Positions 1 to 9,199 of a DNA stretch of 64,000 nucleotides are shown here, in pieces. Origin of the DNA: Sulfurimonas sp. (GTDB taxonomy: Bacteria > Campylobacterota > Campylobacteria > Campylobacterales > Sulfurimonadaceae). The notes under the pieces are model-generated. The model had not been told where the DNA came from. It ran no database searches and saw nothing but the letters and a program-made list of their open reading frames with translations. Numbering within the stretch: position 1 is the stretch's first letter; every line of letters starts with the position of its first letter. The position numbers were made by a program, and so were the translations under genes. The stretch spans positions 1,488,001-1,552,000 of the forward strand of contig NZ_CP093396.1 of NCBI RefSeq assembly GCF_029027405.1, read 5' to 3'.

Positions 1-1
1 A

Positions 2-91
2 CATAAAGTTAGTGTTACTAACTTAAAACTTCAAAATCATCTCAAAAGCAGTCTTATTAAAATTGGCGATAGGTTAAAAATAAATGAGTAG
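2..91 (+). CDS. C-terminal end of upstream protein, probably LysM-containing (partial)
   Basis: An open frame enters from the left edge and stops with TAG at 89-91. The visible 29 residues include VTNLKLQNHLKSSLIKIGDR, which resembles the second half of a LysM peptidoglycan-binding repeat (N-x-L...I-x-G-x-x-L). The stop overlaps the rlpA start by 8 bases, so it is probably co-transcribed with rlpA. In Campylobacterota a LysM lytic transglycosylase of the MltD type often sits here, but its catalytic domain is outside the window, so the identity is inference. Confidence 0.6.
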   Translation, partial: HKVSVTNLKLQNHLKSSLIKIGDRLKINE

Positions 92-893
92 ATTTTTTTA
101 TATTATTTTTCTAGTAATTATTTTATTTTTTACTGCTTGCAGTACTAGAAGTAAAAGAGTTTACAATGATGCTCAATATAGCGCTCCTAAATCGTATTCT
201 TCAAACTATAGTTCAAAAATTGATAAAAAGACATACTCTCATCCAACGATGAAACCTTATGTTATAAGGGGAATCAGATATTATCCAACAGTTGTAAGCG
301 TTGGAGATAGATTTAGTGGACGAGCTAGCTGGTACGGTCCTGATTTTCACGGTAAACATACCTCTAATGGTGAAAGATACAATATGTATGATATGACAGC
401 AGCACACAAAACTTTACCTATGAACACCATAGTAAAAGTTACAAATCAAAGCAATGGTTTGAGCATTATTGTTAGAATTAACGATAGGGGACCTTTTGTA
501 AATAGCAGAATTATAGATTTATCTAAAAAGGGGGCTGATAAAATCAATATGATAGCAACAGGGACAGCTCCTGTTGAACTTGAGATTTTAGGCTTTGAGA
601 CTAAAGGTAAAAAAAGAATACCAACGAAAAAAGAGTTAAAAAAAGCTCCTCAAAAGAAGTCCATTTCTGGTTTTGCTATTCAAATAGCATCTTTTTCAAA
701 CATAGATGGGGCCTTAAAAATACAAGAAGCTTTTGATAAAAAAGATGGCTACTCAACAGTTATAAAAGATATGGAGACAGAAAGTGGCAGAACTTTTAAA
801 GTTTGGCTAAAAGGTTTCAAGAGTGAACAAGAAGCAAGAGACTACAAAGCTCAAGGGCATTTTAAAAATGCATTCATAGTACGAGAGGAATAA
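84..893 (+). CDS. rlpA: RlpA-like septal/peptidoglycan lytic lipoprotein (DPBB + SPOR)
   Basis: 269 residues. Residues 1-19 form a signal peptide ending in a lipobox-like FTAC, so the protein is probably lipidated at Cys19. Residues about 78-170 are a double-psi beta-barrel domain (GRASWYGPDFHGKHTSNGE, then a VRINDRGPF block with the conserved Asp). Residues about 195-269 are a SPOR domain (FAIQIASFSN start) that binds denuded septal glycan. RlpA proteins cleave denuded glycan strands during daughter-cell separation. The gene overlaps the upstream LysM gene by 8 bases and is followed 4 bases later by hisB, so it belongs to the envelope operon at the left of the window. Confidence 0.93.
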   Translation: MSRFFYIIFLVIILFFTACSTRSKRVYNDAQYSAPKSYSSNYSSKIDKKTYSHPTMKPYVIRGIRYYPTVVSVGDRFSGRASWYGPDFHGKHTSNGERYNMYDMTAAHKTLPMNTIVKVTNQSNGLSIIVRINDRGPFVNSRIIDLSKKGADKINMIATGTAPVELEILGFETKGKKRIPTKKELKKAPQKKSISGFAIQIASFSNIDGALKIQEAFDKKDGYSTVIKDMETESGRTFKVWLKGFKSEQEARDYKAQGHFKNAFIVREE

Positions 894-897
894 AAAT

Positions 898-1470
898 ATG
901 ATAAATAAAACAAGAAAAACAAAAGAAACAGATATTACGATTTCATTAGAGTTATACGGAAAAGGACAAAGCAATATAGATACTGGTGTTGGTTTTTTAG
1001 ATCACATGCTAGTAAGCTTTTCTAAACACTCACTTATTGATATGAATGTAAAGTGTGTAGGTGATACTCATATAGATGATCACCATAGCGTAGAAGACAT
1101 TGGAATCGTTCTTGGATCTTTAATAGCAGATGCTATCTATCCAGTTGCCCATATAGAGAGATTTGGCAGTGCTACTATTGTAATGGATGAAGCATGTGTA
1201 TCTTGTGACTTAGACCTTAGCAATAGACCATTTTTAGTTTATGAGTCAGATGTAACTGGAAAAGTAGGAGGCTTTGATACTGAACTTGTTGAAGAGTTTT
1301 TTAGAGCTTTTGTGTTAAATGCAAGAATAAGTACGCATATCATAATGCTCAGAGGAAGAAATAAACATCATATTATTGAAGCGTCTTTTAAAGCACTGGC
1401 GGTTGCCATTCGTCGTGCAATTACAAAGAATGAAAGAATTGGTATTCCAAGCACCAAAGATGTACTATGA
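898..1470 (+). CDS. hisB: Imidazoleglycerol-phosphate dehydratase
   Basis: 190 residues, the usual length of a monofunctional HisB without the phosphatase domain found in enterobacteria. It dehydrates imidazole glycerol phosphate to imidazole acetol phosphate, step six of histidine synthesis. Conserved metal-binding motifs are visible: GVGFLDHML and DDHHSVED in the first repeat, and RGRNKHHIIEASFKA in the second. It lies between rlpA and kdsC, with the stop overlapping the kdsC start by 4 bases. Finding a histidine gene inside an envelope operon is common in this lineage. Confidence 0.97.
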   Translation: MINKTRKTKETDITISLELYGKGQSNIDTGVGFLDHMLVSFSKHSLIDMNVKCVGDTHIDDHHSVEDIGIVLGSLIADAIYPVAHIERFGSATIVMDEACVSCDLDLSNRPFLVYESDVTGKVGGFDTELVEEFFRAFVLNARISTHIIMLRGRNKHHIIEASFKALAVAIRRAITKNERIGIPSTKDVL

Positions 1471-1961
1471 TAAAACTAATTGTTTTAGATGTTGATGGTT
1501 GTTTAAGTGATGGTAAACTTATCTATTCAGCAGAGACAATCGAAAGTAAAGTTTTCAATGTAAAAGATGGACTTGGGATTACTACATGGATTAAGCTTGG
1601 TAATAGAGTCGCAATAATAACAGGTAGAAAGTCAAGTATTGTTAAAAAACGTTCGGATGAACTTGGTATACAGCATCTTTTTCAAGGTATAAAAGATAAA
1701 GATAGAGTTTTAAAAGAATTAATAGACTCTCTTGATTTAAAATACTATGAAGTTGCAGCAATTGGTGATGATTTAAATGATTATAATATGCTAAATTTAG
1801 TAGGAAGAAGTTTTACTCCCAACGATGGAGTGAAAGAGATAAGAAAAACGGTAAATAAAGTCTTAGCAAGTGATGGTGGCAATGGTGCCGTCAGAGAGAT
1901 GATAGATATTCTTGTTGATGAAAACAATCAAAGAGATGACTTTATGAAAGTTTGGATATAA
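1467..1961 (+). CDS. kdsC: KdsC-type HAD phosphatase (KDO-8-phosphate phosphatase)
   Basis: 164 residues, a cap-less HAD phosphatase of typical KdsC size. Motif I is LDVDGCLSDG (nucleophile and acid Asp 8 and 10), motif II is ITGRKS, and motif IV is IGDDLNDYNML. It removes phosphate from 3-deoxy-D-manno-octulosonate 8-phosphate, giving KDO for lipid A core. ATGA overlap with hisB upstream; lptC starts 12 bases downstream. The position next to lptC/lptA fits the kdsC-lptC-lptA arrangement known from other Gram-negatives. Confidence 0.92.
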   Translation: MIKLIVLDVDGCLSDGKLIYSAETIESKVFNVKDGLGITTWIKLGNRVAIITGRKSSIVKKRSDELGIQHLFQGIKDKDRVLKELIDSLDLKYYEVAAIGDDLNDYNMLNLVGRSFTPNDGVKEIRKTVNKVLASDGGNGAVREMIDILVDENNQRDDFMKVWI

Positions 1962-1973
1962 GGCGACACCTAC

Positions 1974-2498
1974 TTGAATATAAATATATTTTTTTTAGCA
2001 ATTTTAGCAGGTTTACTAATGATATTTCTTGGCTTTAAACCACTTGATATTAAACAACAAGAGTTTATTGATGTCCCAGTTTTTCAACTTAACTCGTTTA
2101 CTCTTCATGAGTTTGATGACAAAAGTTTAGTTACATTAATGAAAGGGGCAAAAGGAACAAGATACGCAGATAGGTACGAAGTTTCAAATATTGACTATAC
2201 AGATAATTCAAAAAAGTATATCGCAAATATGCGTGCTGACAATGGGCTATACAGAGATATTGATGATAATGTTGATTTAAAAGGTAATGTATTTTATAAT
2301 AGAGAAGATGGTTTGATTTTCGAGACTCAAGAAGCGACATACAGCAAAAAAACATCTATTGCAAAAACGAGAACCTCCTATGTTATGCATAGAGGTTTAA
2401 ATAGAGCAACAGGTAGTGACCTTGAGTACAACAATAAAACAAATAAAATTAAATCAAAAAATATAAAAATAAATTATAAACTAAAAGAGAAAAAATGA
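1974..2498 (+). CDS. lptC: LPS export protein LptC
   Basis: 174 residues starting with TTG; an AAGGCG stretch about 10 bases upstream is a weak ribosome site. Residues 3-20 are one membrane anchor, followed by a periplasmic beta-rich region with the YIANMRADNGLYRD...DVDLKGNVFYNRED pattern typical of LptC/YrbK. It forms part of the periplasmic LPS bridge and hands LPS from LptBFG to LptA. The last 4 bases overlap the lptA start. Sequence similarity in this family is weak, so the call rests on fold pattern and order kdsC-lptC-lptA. Confidence 0.85.
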   Translation: MNINIFFLAILAGLLMIFLGFKPLDIKQQEFIDVPVFQLNSFTLHEFDDKSLVTLMKGAKGTRYADRYEVSNIDYTDNSKKYIANMRADNGLYRDIDDNVDLKGNVFYNREDGLIFETQEATYSKKTSIAKTRTSYVMHRGLNRATGSDLEYNNKTNKIKSKNIKINYKLKEKK

Positions 2499-2971
2499 AC
2501 AAATGCTTAATAATTTTAATAATTTTTTTGACAATATCTTTAACAGCAAGCGAGTTAAAGATAAAAGCAAGTCAATTTAATGCTGATGAGAACAAAGGTA
2601 TATCGATATTTCAAGGAAATGTAAATATTAAAAAAGGTTCAGATGAACTAAATGCAACAAAAGTTACTGTATTCACCAATAAAAAGCATCAACCAACAAA
2701 GTTCATAGCAGTAGGTAATGTTTCTTTTTATATCATGACTAAACAAGGTGCTATATATCGTGGTAAAGCAGAAAGAGCCATATATATGCCTCTGATTAAA
2801 GAATATCATTTTTTTAAAAATGTTCACTTAACTCAAGTTGATGAAAAAAAAGAAATTATTGGCGAAGAGGTTGTTCTAAAAACAACAGAAGGTAAGGCAT
2901 ATGCCAAAGGTGCAACAAAAGAACCAGTTATTATGATTTTTAAAATGTCATCGCAAGAGGAACAAAAATGA
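2495..2971 (+). CDS. lptA: LPS transport periplasmic protein LptA (OstA-like)
   Basis: 158 residues. Residues 1-19 are a Sec signal peptide. The mature part is an OstA/LptA beta-jellyroll, seen in KIKASQFNADENKGISIFQG and the following repeated strands with conserved Gly and Asn (GNVNIKKGSDELNATK, VGNVSFY). It carries LPS across the periplasm between LptC and LptD. Overlaps lptC by 4 and engB by 4 bases, so it is translationally coupled on both sides. Confidence 0.9.
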   Translation: MNKCLIILIIFLTISLTASELKIKASQFNADENKGISIFQGNVNIKKGSDELNATKVTVFTNKKHQPTKFIAVGNVSFYIMTKQGAIYRGKAERAIYMPLIKEYHFFKNVHLTQVDEKKEIIGEEVVLKTTEGKAYAKGATKEPVIMIFKMSSQEEQK

Positions 2972-3570
2972 TAGAAATAGTTGAATCAAAATTTATAACA
3001 TCTGCCCCAAATATAGAAGGAGCACCAGATGTTCAAGAGCAAAATGAAGTTGTATTTATGGCACGCTCAAATGTTGGAAAAAGTTCTTTACTTAACGCAT
3101 TAACAAACCATAAAGGACTTGCAAAAGTATCTTCAACACCTGGTAAAACAAGACTTATAAACTATTTTGATGTAACTTTTATAAATAGAGAAGACTCTGT
3201 CAAAAGCCTTGCAAAGTTTGTAGATTTACCAGGTTTTGGATATGCTAAAGTTTCAAAATCAATAAAATACGATTGGGAGAAGAACTTGACTGATTATATT
3301 TCACAAAGAGAACAAATTAAACTTTTTATACATCTGATTGATTGTAGACATCCGCATCTAGACATTGACACTTCAGTAAGTGAGTTTTTGTTTAACAATC
3401 GAAGGGAAAATCAGTATATATTACAAATATTTACAAAAATAGATAAGTTAAACCAAAAAGAGCAGAATGCACTTAGAAGGCAGTTCCCAGATGCCATGAT
3501 GGTATCTAGTTCAAAAAAAAGAGGGATGCAAAAAGCTATAAAAGTTATTTATGAGATACTAAATGATTAA
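2968..3570 (+). CDS. engB: Ribosome biogenesis GTPase EngB/YsxC
   Basis: 200 residues, one TRAFAC-class GTPase domain. G1 ARSNVGKSSLLN, G2 threonine in SSTPGKTR, G3 DLPGFGYAK, G4 FTKIDKLN and G5 VSSSK are all present in order. EngB proteins assist large-subunit maturation. The gene overlaps lptA by 4 bases and the following GNAT gene by 8. Nothing unusual in the sequence. Confidence 0.96.
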   Translation: MIEIVESKFITSAPNIEGAPDVQEQNEVVFMARSNVGKSSLLNALTNHKGLAKVSSTPGKTRLINYFDVTFINREDSVKSLAKFVDLPGFGYAKVSKSIKYDWEKNLTDYISQREQIKLFIHLIDCRHPHLDIDTSVSEFLFNNRRENQYILQIFTKIDKLNQKEQNALRRQFPDAMMVSSSKKRGMQKAIKVIYEILND

Positions 3571-4021
3571 CTATCAAAAAGCTAAACTCAGTAATATTAC
3601 CAAAATGCAAGAACTTGTTAGTCCAGAAATTGAATCTGGAATAATTCTAAACAGAACAGACGATGAAGTATCAACAAATATAAGATCCTACACCTTATGT
3701 TTAGATGACGAAAAAATAGTTGGTTTTTGTGCTCTTCATATACATACTCAGTATTTAGGAGAAATCAGGTCTTTAGTTGTTAGGGAGAGCGAAAGAGGTA
3801 AAAAAATAGGCAAAAAACTAGTTGAACAATGCTTAGAAGAAGCTAAAAATTTAAAGCTTCAAAAAGTTTTATCTTTGACTTATAAGCAAAGCTTTTTTGA
3901 AAAGTTAGGTTTTATAGAAATTTCTAAAGATTCTATCCCCGAACATAAGATTTGGGCTGATTGTATTAAATGTAAACATTTTCCAGTATGCAACGAAGTA
4001 TCATTAATCAAAGCCCTCTAG
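3563..4021 (+). CDS. argA: GNAT N-acetyltransferase, ArgA-like (short N-acetylglutamate synthase)
   Basis: 152 residues, a single GNAT domain. The acetyl-CoA loop is RESERGKKIGKKLVE and the C-terminal strand is FFEKLGF. The stretch GEIRSLVV and the HKIWADC tail match the short, ArgA-type N-acetylglutamate synthases of Campylobacterota, which lack the amino-acid-kinase domain of E. coli ArgA. The tail carries C-x2-C-x5-C (CIKCKHFPVC), a feature of this subgroup and possibly a metal site. Substrate cannot be proved from sequence; the family assignment is sound. Starts 8 bases inside engB and ends inside the next gene. Confidence 0.75.
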   Translation: MINYQKAKLSNITKMQELVSPEIESGIILNRTDDEVSTNIRSYTLCLDDEKIVGFCALHIHTQYLGEIRSLVVRESERGKKIGKKLVEQCLEEAKNLKLQKVLSLTYKQSFFEKLGFIEISKDSIPEHKIWADCIKCKHFPVCNEVSLIKAL

Positions 4022-4440
4022 CACCTTTCGTCTATGTGCTGTTATTTATAGCATACGAAAGTCTAAGCAGCATCTATTTATTTCTTCCTCCACTTTTTGC
4101 TATTCTTTTTGTATTTTTTATAAATGCTGTCAAAAAAGAAGATGGTGTTGAAATATTTTTAATATCTTTATGTCTCCTCGTATATGAATCACAAATGGGA
4201 TTTCCTGTTTTTAGTTCTATAATATATTTTGGTATGATTTATAAATTTGTAATGCCTAAGTTAAAAAAGAACTTTGATTGTAGATCTTGCATTAAAGTAG
4301 CATCTGTTATATTATCTTATTTTGGGTTTTATCTTTTTCTTGTGCTTGTTTCAAATATTTTCTTAATTCCAATGCCATCAATTAATTATTACATGCTTTA
4401 CTACATAGTAATTGAATTTTTTATTGTGAGTATTTTATGA
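3988..4440 (+). CDS. Small integral membrane protein, MreD-like by position
   Basis: 150 residues with about four to five hydrophobic segments (residues about 13-50, 55-88, 103-125, 133-150). No soluble domain. It starts 34 bases inside the GNAT gene and overlaps the start of mrdA by 4 bases. Size, topology and place directly before PBP2 resemble MreD, the elongasome membrane protein, but I see no diagnostic MreD motif, so this is inference from context. Confidence 0.6.
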   Translation: MQRSIINQSPLAPFVYVLLFIAYESLSSIYLFLPPLFAILFVFFINAVKKEDGVEIFLISLCLLVYESQMGFPVFSSIIYFGMIYKFVMPKLKKNFDCRSCIKVASVILSYFGFYLFLVLVSNIFLIPMPSINYYMLYYIVIEFFIVSIL

Positions 4441-6221
4441 AAATTAAATTTATACTTACTATTTTTATATCTATTTGGTTAGCTCTAATCGTAAGAATTT
4501 TTTTTCTTGCGGTTGAGTCAAATAGTTACTATGAAAAACTATCTTATTCTAATACTATAAAAAGTGAAAAAATAGTCCCTGTTAGAGGTGAGATAGTAGA
4601 TAGGAACAACAGACCAATAGCTATTAACAGATTAGGATTCAAGATACAACTTCGTCCACACTTGCGCCTAAAAAAGAATATAGCCTCTTTTAATGAGGAA
4701 ATAGATAATTTATTAAAATTATTACCTTCTTTGAAAAAAGATAAATTGATAAAAAATTATATAAAAAAAGATTCTTATTACAATCATAATTACATAGATA
4801 TTGTTCACTTTATTACATACAAAGATATTATGCCAGTATATTCAATACTCAGCTTAAGAGATAAGATAAAAATAGTTCCTGCCCCTAAACGGCACTATCC
4901 ATACGGAAAAGTTGGCGCACATATGATAGGCTATGTTTCTCGTGCAAATAAAAAAGATATAAAAGATGATAAGCTCTTAGAGCTAATCGGCTATATAGGA
5001 AAAACTGGTATTGAAAAATCGTATAACAATTATTTACAGGGTAACGCAGGACTTAGAAAAATAAAAGTTAATGCTAACAATCAGGAAATACAAGAATTAT
5101 CTAACATTCTAGCAGATGAGGATAGAAAACTAACTCTTGCAATAGATATTGAACTTCAAAAATATATATCATCATTATTTAAAAAGAAAGCTGGTGCAGT
5201 TATTGTTATGGGTGTGGATGGGAAAATATTGTCTGCAAGTAGTTTTCCAGAATATGATTTAAATACTTTTGTATCTGGAATATCTCATAAAATGTGGAAT
5301 AAACTCTCAACAAATCTTGATAAACCGTTTACAAATAAACTTATAAACGGGCTATATCCTCCAGGATCAACAATAAAAACAGGCTTAGGATTACTTTATG
5401 CGACCACAGAAATAGATAGCAAGTGGAGTGTTGATTGTAGGTCATCAATGCCATTAGGTAAGCGTGTATTTAGATGCTGGAAGAAAAAAGGACATAGAAA
5501 AACAAGTCTAAAAAAAGCTATAAGAGAGAGTTGTGATGACTATTTTTATAAAGGCAGCCTTCAAGTTGGTATAAAAAAAATGAGTGAAGGTTTACTAAGA
5601 TATGGTCTAGGTAAAAAAACAGGCGTTGATTTACCAAATGAGTTCATTGGTATTGTTCCTTCTCGTGAATGGAAAAAGAAAAAATATAATCGTCCTTGGT
5701 TTATAGGAGAAACAGTTAATACCTCTATAGGGCAAGGAGATTTTTTAGTAACACCTATGCAAATAGCTCAATTTACAGCACTTATGGCAACATCAAAGCT
5801 CCCAACACCGCATTTTGCAACGATGATTGGAGATAAAGAATTAAATCCACCATCAAAAGATATATTGAATGAAAAAGAGTTAAAAAAACTACCTCTAATA
5901 CAAAGAGCAATGTATGAAGTATGTAACTATCCAAAAGGTACGGCAACACAATACCTTAGTTCAAAAGTCACAATAGCAGGTAAGACAGGAACGGCACAGG
6001 TTGTTACAATTTTGCAAGATATAGAAGAAAGAGTGTTAGAGCATGAGATGTCTTATTATAGCCGTTCTCACGCTTGGTTTACATCTTATGGCCCATATAA
6101 AAATCCTCAGTATATTGTTTTAGTTATAGTAGAGCATGGCGGACACGGTGGATCAGCAGCTGGTAAAATTGTATCTAAAATATACAATAGACTGTTAAAG
6201 CTGAAATATATTAAACAATAA
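4437..6221 (+). CDS. mrdA: Penicillin-binding protein 2 (peptidoglycan transpeptidase)
   Basis: 594 residues, the usual length of PBP2. An N-terminal anchor (residues 5-25) is followed by the pedestal domain with VPVRGEIVDRNNRPIA. The transpeptidase domain has the active serine in PPGSTIKTG (Ser311), SCD in RESCDDYFY as second motif, and KTG in IAGKTGTAQ (Lys516). It crosslinks lateral-wall peptidoglycan with RodA and MreCD. The start ATG overlaps the upstream membrane protein (ATGA). The end overlaps by 11 bases the convergent antiporter gene. Confidence 0.96.
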   Translation: MKIKFILTIFISIWLALIVRIFFLAVESNSYYEKLSYSNTIKSEKIVPVRGEIVDRNNRPIAINRLGFKIQLRPHLRLKKNIASFNEEIDNLLKLLPSLKKDKLIKNYIKKDSYYNHNYIDIVHFITYKDIMPVYSILSLRDKIKIVPAPKRHYPYGKVGAHMIGYVSRANKKDIKDDKLLELIGYIGKTGIEKSYNNYLQGNAGLRKIKVNANNQEIQELSNILADEDRKLTLAIDIELQKYISSLFKKKAGAVIVMGVDGKILSASSFPEYDLNTFVSGISHKMWNKLSTNLDKPFTNKLINGLYPPGSTIKTGLGLLYATTEIDSKWSVDCRSSMPLGKRVFRCWKKKGHRKTSLKKAIRESCDDYFYKGSLQVGIKKMSEGLLRYGLGKKTGVDLPNEFIGIVPSREWKKKKYNRPWFIGETVNTSIGQGDFLVTPMQIAQFTALMATSKLPTPHFATMIGDKELNPPSKDILNEKELKKLPLIQRAMYEVCNYPKGTATQYLSSKVTIAGKTGTAQVVTILQDIEERVLEHEMSYYSRSHAWFTSYGPYKNPQYIVLVIVEHGGHGGSAAGKIVSKIYNRLLKLKYIKQ

Positions 6222-7140
6222 CATTTTGTAAAAATAACGCTAGTATAATTAGTAAAAAAATTGCTCCTGCTTTGTTATAAAGCTTATTTGCCAAAATAAA
6301 TAGAAGCGTTATAGACGCTGCTACTAAAATTAACATATCAAATTTTGTTGATATTAGATCAACAGTAAGTGGGTTAATTAGAGAAGCTCCACCTAAAACC
6401 ATTGAAAAATTTGCAACATTTGAGCCTATTATATTTCCGATGCTCATTTCAGCATTGCCTTTTTTTACCGCCACTATAGATACAACAAGCTCAGGTAAAG
6501 AAGTTCCTAAAGAGATTAAAAATATTCCTATTATCCATTCACTTATTCCAAAAACTCTAGCTATATCTGTTCCGCTTTCTATAACAAAATTTGCACCACT
6601 AATAGTTAAAGCAAAACCAATCATTAGCAATATGATGGTTTTACCCCATTTAAATTTTTCTTTCGCTAAATCTTCATCAACAGAATTTTCCAAATCATCT
6701 TTAGAATCACTAAATAAAAATACTATGTATGAAAGCATAAGAAGAAGATATAGAATCCCATCAACTCGACCAATTACACCATCTTGAACCATAATAAAGA
6801 AAAATACAAGAGGAACAATAACCCAAGCACTATCTTGAGCAAAAAGATTTCTTTTTGGATGCATTTTTTTACTTATTAAAAATACTATTCCTAAAACAAG
6901 AGTAATATTGAAAATCACACTTCCTACTACATTTGCGACCGCCATATCGCTCTTACCTTGAGAAGAAGCCATCATAGATGCTGCCATTTCTGGTAAAGAG
7001 GTGCCAAATGCTATGAGAGTTGCACCAATCACAAACTGTGATATATTAAAATGCAGAGCAATTCTTTCAGACTCTTTTATTATAAAATCTGCTCCATAAA
7101 TTAGAGCAGACATTGCAACAATAAAAATTATAAAATCCAT
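6211..7140 (-). CDS. CaCA-family sodium/calcium antiporter (YrbG-like)
   Basis: 309 residues, about ten transmembrane segments in two homologous halves. Each half has the alpha-repeat signature: FGTSLPEMAASMMA with NVVGSVIFN in the first, LGTSLPELVVSIVA with NIIGSNVANF in the second. These form the ion-binding site in CaCA exchangers. It probably exchanges Ca2+ or K+ for Na+ across the inner membrane; ion specificity cannot be read from the sequence. Its start lies 3 bases from the end of ybeY on the same strand, so the two are likely co-transcribed. Confidence 0.9.
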   Translation of the reverse strand: MDFIIFIVAMSALIYGADFIIKESERIALHFNISQFVIGATLIAFGTSLPEMAASMMASSQGKSDMAVANVVGSVIFNITLVLGIVFLISKKMHPKRNLFAQDSAWVIVPLVFFFIMVQDGVIGRVDGILYLLLMLSYIVFLFSDSKDDLENSVDEDLAKEKFKWGKTIILLMIGFALTISGANFVIESGTDIARVFGISEWIIGIFLISLGTSLPELVVSIVAVKKGNAEMSIGNIIGSNVANFSMVLGGASLINPLTVDLISTKFDMLILVAASITLLFILANKLYNKAGAIFLLIILALFLQNVIV

Positions 7141-7143
7141 TTT

Positions 7144-7563
7144 TTAACCTTGTGTTCTTGTTATTAAGCTTTTTGGCAAGTTAAATTCATTTATTAACCT
7201 TGTTTCTTCTTTTCTCATCTCTCCGTTATCTATTTCATGGTCAAAACCTAAGAGATGAAGCATACCGTGAATAAAAAGAAGATTTAATTCATCATTATTT
7301 GTATGACCTAATTTACTAGCTAAGTCTTTTACATGAGAGGAAGATATCACGATGCTTCCGAGTGGACTCATCGGCATCTCTTCATAAGGGAAACTTAAAA
7401 CATCTGTTGATTTATCTATATTTCGATGAAGTTTATTTATATTTTTAATTTCATCTTCTTCAACAATAAGTAGCTCTATTTCTTTCCCTGTGAGTTTTTT
7501 AACAATAGTATTTAAAAATGATTCATCTATTTTAAGTGAGGTTCTATTATCTAAGTCAATCAT
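7144..7563 (-). CDS. ybeY: Endoribonuclease YbeY (16S rRNA maturation)
   Basis: About 139 residues from the ATG at 7563; a TTG at 7581 would add six residues (MDIILF) that are unlike the family start, so I prefer the ATG reading MIDLDNRT. The zinc site H-x3-H-x5-H is present in HGMLHLLGFDHE. Other family marks are STDVLSFPYEE and LGSIVISS. YbeY is a metal-dependent RNase used in 16S rRNA 3'-end processing and ribosome quality control. It is immediately upstream of the antiporter gene. Confidence 0.93.
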   Translation of the reverse strand: MIDLDNRTSLKIDESFLNTIVKKLTGKEIELLIVEEDEIKNINKLHRNIDKSTDVLSFPYEEMPMSPLGSIVISSSHVKDLASKLGHTNNDELNLLFIHGMLHLLGFDHEIDNGEMRKEETRLINEFNLPKSLITRTQG

Positions 7564-7606
7564 AAAAAGGATTATATCCAATAAGACTTAGATTTTGTAA
7601 AAAATT

Positions 7607-7786
7607 TTAACCGATAAGGTTTAAGCTATTTCCAATACCTGTTTTTTGTGCATTCGTCTGTTTTGATTGTTCAGTTGCGCTTTCAATAATCTTTTCAACT
7701 TGTTTTTCTTGAACATCAACAGCTTTTTCTAAAGGGGTTCCTCCAGATTCTACTGGTGTTTGTTGTGAGGAAGATGATACATCCAT
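7607..7786 (-). CDS. 59-residue small protein, possibly motility-associated
   Basis: An open frame of 59 codons with a textbook ribosome site (AAAGGAGATAATT directly before the ATG at 7786) and its own upstream gap. The protein starts MDVSSSSQQTPVESGG, continues with an amphipathic helix (KAVDVQEKQVEKIIESATEQ) and ends TGIGNSLNLIG. The short length, MDV start and GxGxxLxL-like end recall the YjfB-type putative motility proteins, but similarity is too slight to be certain. No signal peptide or membrane segment. Confidence 0.7.
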   Translation of the reverse strand: MDVSSSSQQTPVESGGTPLEKAVDVQEKQVEKIIESATEQSKQTNAQKTGIGNSLNLIG

Positions 7787-7869
7787 AATTATCTCCTTTT
7801 ATGTATTATAACTCATTATATTATTTGTTTGTTTTAATAAAGATTAAAAATATATGTTAAAATTCTTTT

Positions 7870-8544
7870 ATGAAAAAAGATAATAAAAAAGCATTATGCG
7901 TAATGAGCGGTGGCATGGACTCAACACTTAGTGCATATATGATGAAAGAAAGTGGATATGACATAATTGCTCTTCATTTTAACTATGCACAAAGAACACA
8001 AAAAAAAGAACTAGAGTGTTTTTATAAAATATGTAAAAGTTTAAATGTAAAAGAAAAATATGTTTTAGATTTAGATTTTTTCTCTAAAATTGGTGCTTCT
8101 GCTTTAACTGACAAAAAAATTGATATTCCAACTGCTGGAATAGAAGAAGGTGTTCCTATCACTTATGTTCCTTTCAGAAATGGTATTTTTTTAAGTATGG
8201 CAGCAGCTATCGCTGAAAAAGAAGGTGCTAGTGTTATTAGCATAGGAGTGGTTGAAGAAGATAGTAGTGGTTATCCTGATTGTAGAGAATCATATATAAA
8301 AAGTATGGAACACTCTATAAACTTAGGCACAAAAGATGAAACAAATATAGAAATAAAAATGCCATTAGTTCATTTGCAAAAATCTCAGATAGTACATCAG
8401 GCGTTAGACTTAATGGTTCCTCTTGAATTTACTTGGAGTTGTTATAAAAATGAAGATAAGGCCTGTGGAGTTTGCGATAGTTGCAGACTTAGGCTAAATG
8501 GTTTTAAATTAGCTGGAGTTAAGGACCCTATTGATTACGAATAA
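7870..8544 (+). CDS. queC: 7-cyano-7-deazaguanine synthase
   Basis: 224 residues, standard QueC length. The PP-loop ATP site is VMSGGMDST near the N terminus. The zinc ligands are in the C-terminal [18 protein letters not shown] (four cysteines). QueC converts 7-carboxy-7-deazaguanine to preQ0 for queuosine in tRNA. No other queuosine gene is adjacent. The stop overlaps by 14 bases the TTG start of the next gene. Confidence 0.96.
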   Translation: MKKDNKKALCVMSGGMDSTLSAYMMKESGYDIIALHFNYAQRTQKKELECFYKICKSLNVKEKYVLDLDFFSKIGASALTDKKIDIPTAGIEEGVPITYVPFRNGIFLSMAAAIAEKEGASVISIGVVEEDSSGYPDCRESYIKSMEHSINLGTKDETNIEIKMPLVHLQKSQIVHQALDLMVPLEFTWSCYKNEDKACGVCDSCRLRLNGFKLAGVKDPIDYE

Positions 8545-9199
8545 TATAAAGTTTAAAGATTTAGATATTGTGCATGTGCATAACAAAAGATTAAAACATA
8601 GCTATATCAACATAAATTCAGATGCTAAAGTAATAGTAAAAACATCATCGGCATCTATACTTTATGTGCAGGATTTGCTCTTAAAAAAAGAAAAATGGAT
8701 AAGAAAACAACTTCAAAGCAAAAAAGAAACTAAAATTATAAAAATAAATCTTGAAGATGAAGTTTTACTTTTTGGAGAGATTTATAGCGTAGATGCCTCG
8801 GAAGCCGAAGGACTGCGTAAACTACTTCATCGCTTAAGAAAGCCAAATCTAGATACCATCACTAGGCGCTACGACAAATTTTATAAACTTTATTCACAAA
8901 TATACCTAAAACAAAGAGTTGAGTATTTTGCAAATATCATGAATTTAAAATATTCTGAGATTAAATATAAAAAAATGCGAAGCAGATGGGGTAGTTGTAG
9001 CTCACAAGGCATCATAACTTTAAATACACAGCTTTTAAAGCTAAAAAAAAAGCAAATCGACTATGTTGTAGTCCATGAACTAGCACATCTAAAGTTCATG
9101 AATCATTCAAAAAAATTTCACGATTTAGTTTCACAGTATATATCAGATTCAAAAAATATAAGGCATGAAATAAGGCATAGGCAAAATTTTACTTTTTAG
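8531..9199 (+). CDS. YgjP-type zinc metallopeptidase (DUF45, SprT-like)
   Basis: 222 residues. Zinc-binding motif [16 protein letters not shown] (HExxH with a third His downstream) at residues about 180-195, preceded by the family block [16 protein letters not shown]. The start is TTG at 8531 inside the queC end; the reading frame upstream of the conserved domain supports it. Function in the cell is not established for this family. The 3' end overlaps the convergent glycoside hydrolase gene by 11 bases. Confidence 0.88.
   Translation: MITNNIKFKDLDIVHVHNKRLKHSYININSDAKVIVKTSSASILYVQDLLLKKEKWIRKQLQSKKETKIIKINLEDEVLLFGEIYSVDASEAEGLRKLLHRLRKPNLDTITRRYDKFYKLYSQIYLKQRVEYFANIMNLKYSEIKYKKMRSRWGSCSSQGIITLNTQLLKLKKKQIDYVVVHELAHLKFMNHSKKFHDLVSQYISDSKNIRHEIRHRQNFTF

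Noticed and set aside
7564-7581. TTG start of ybeY at 7581
   Set aside because: It adds MDIILF before the conserved start MIDLDNRT and has no ribosome site.
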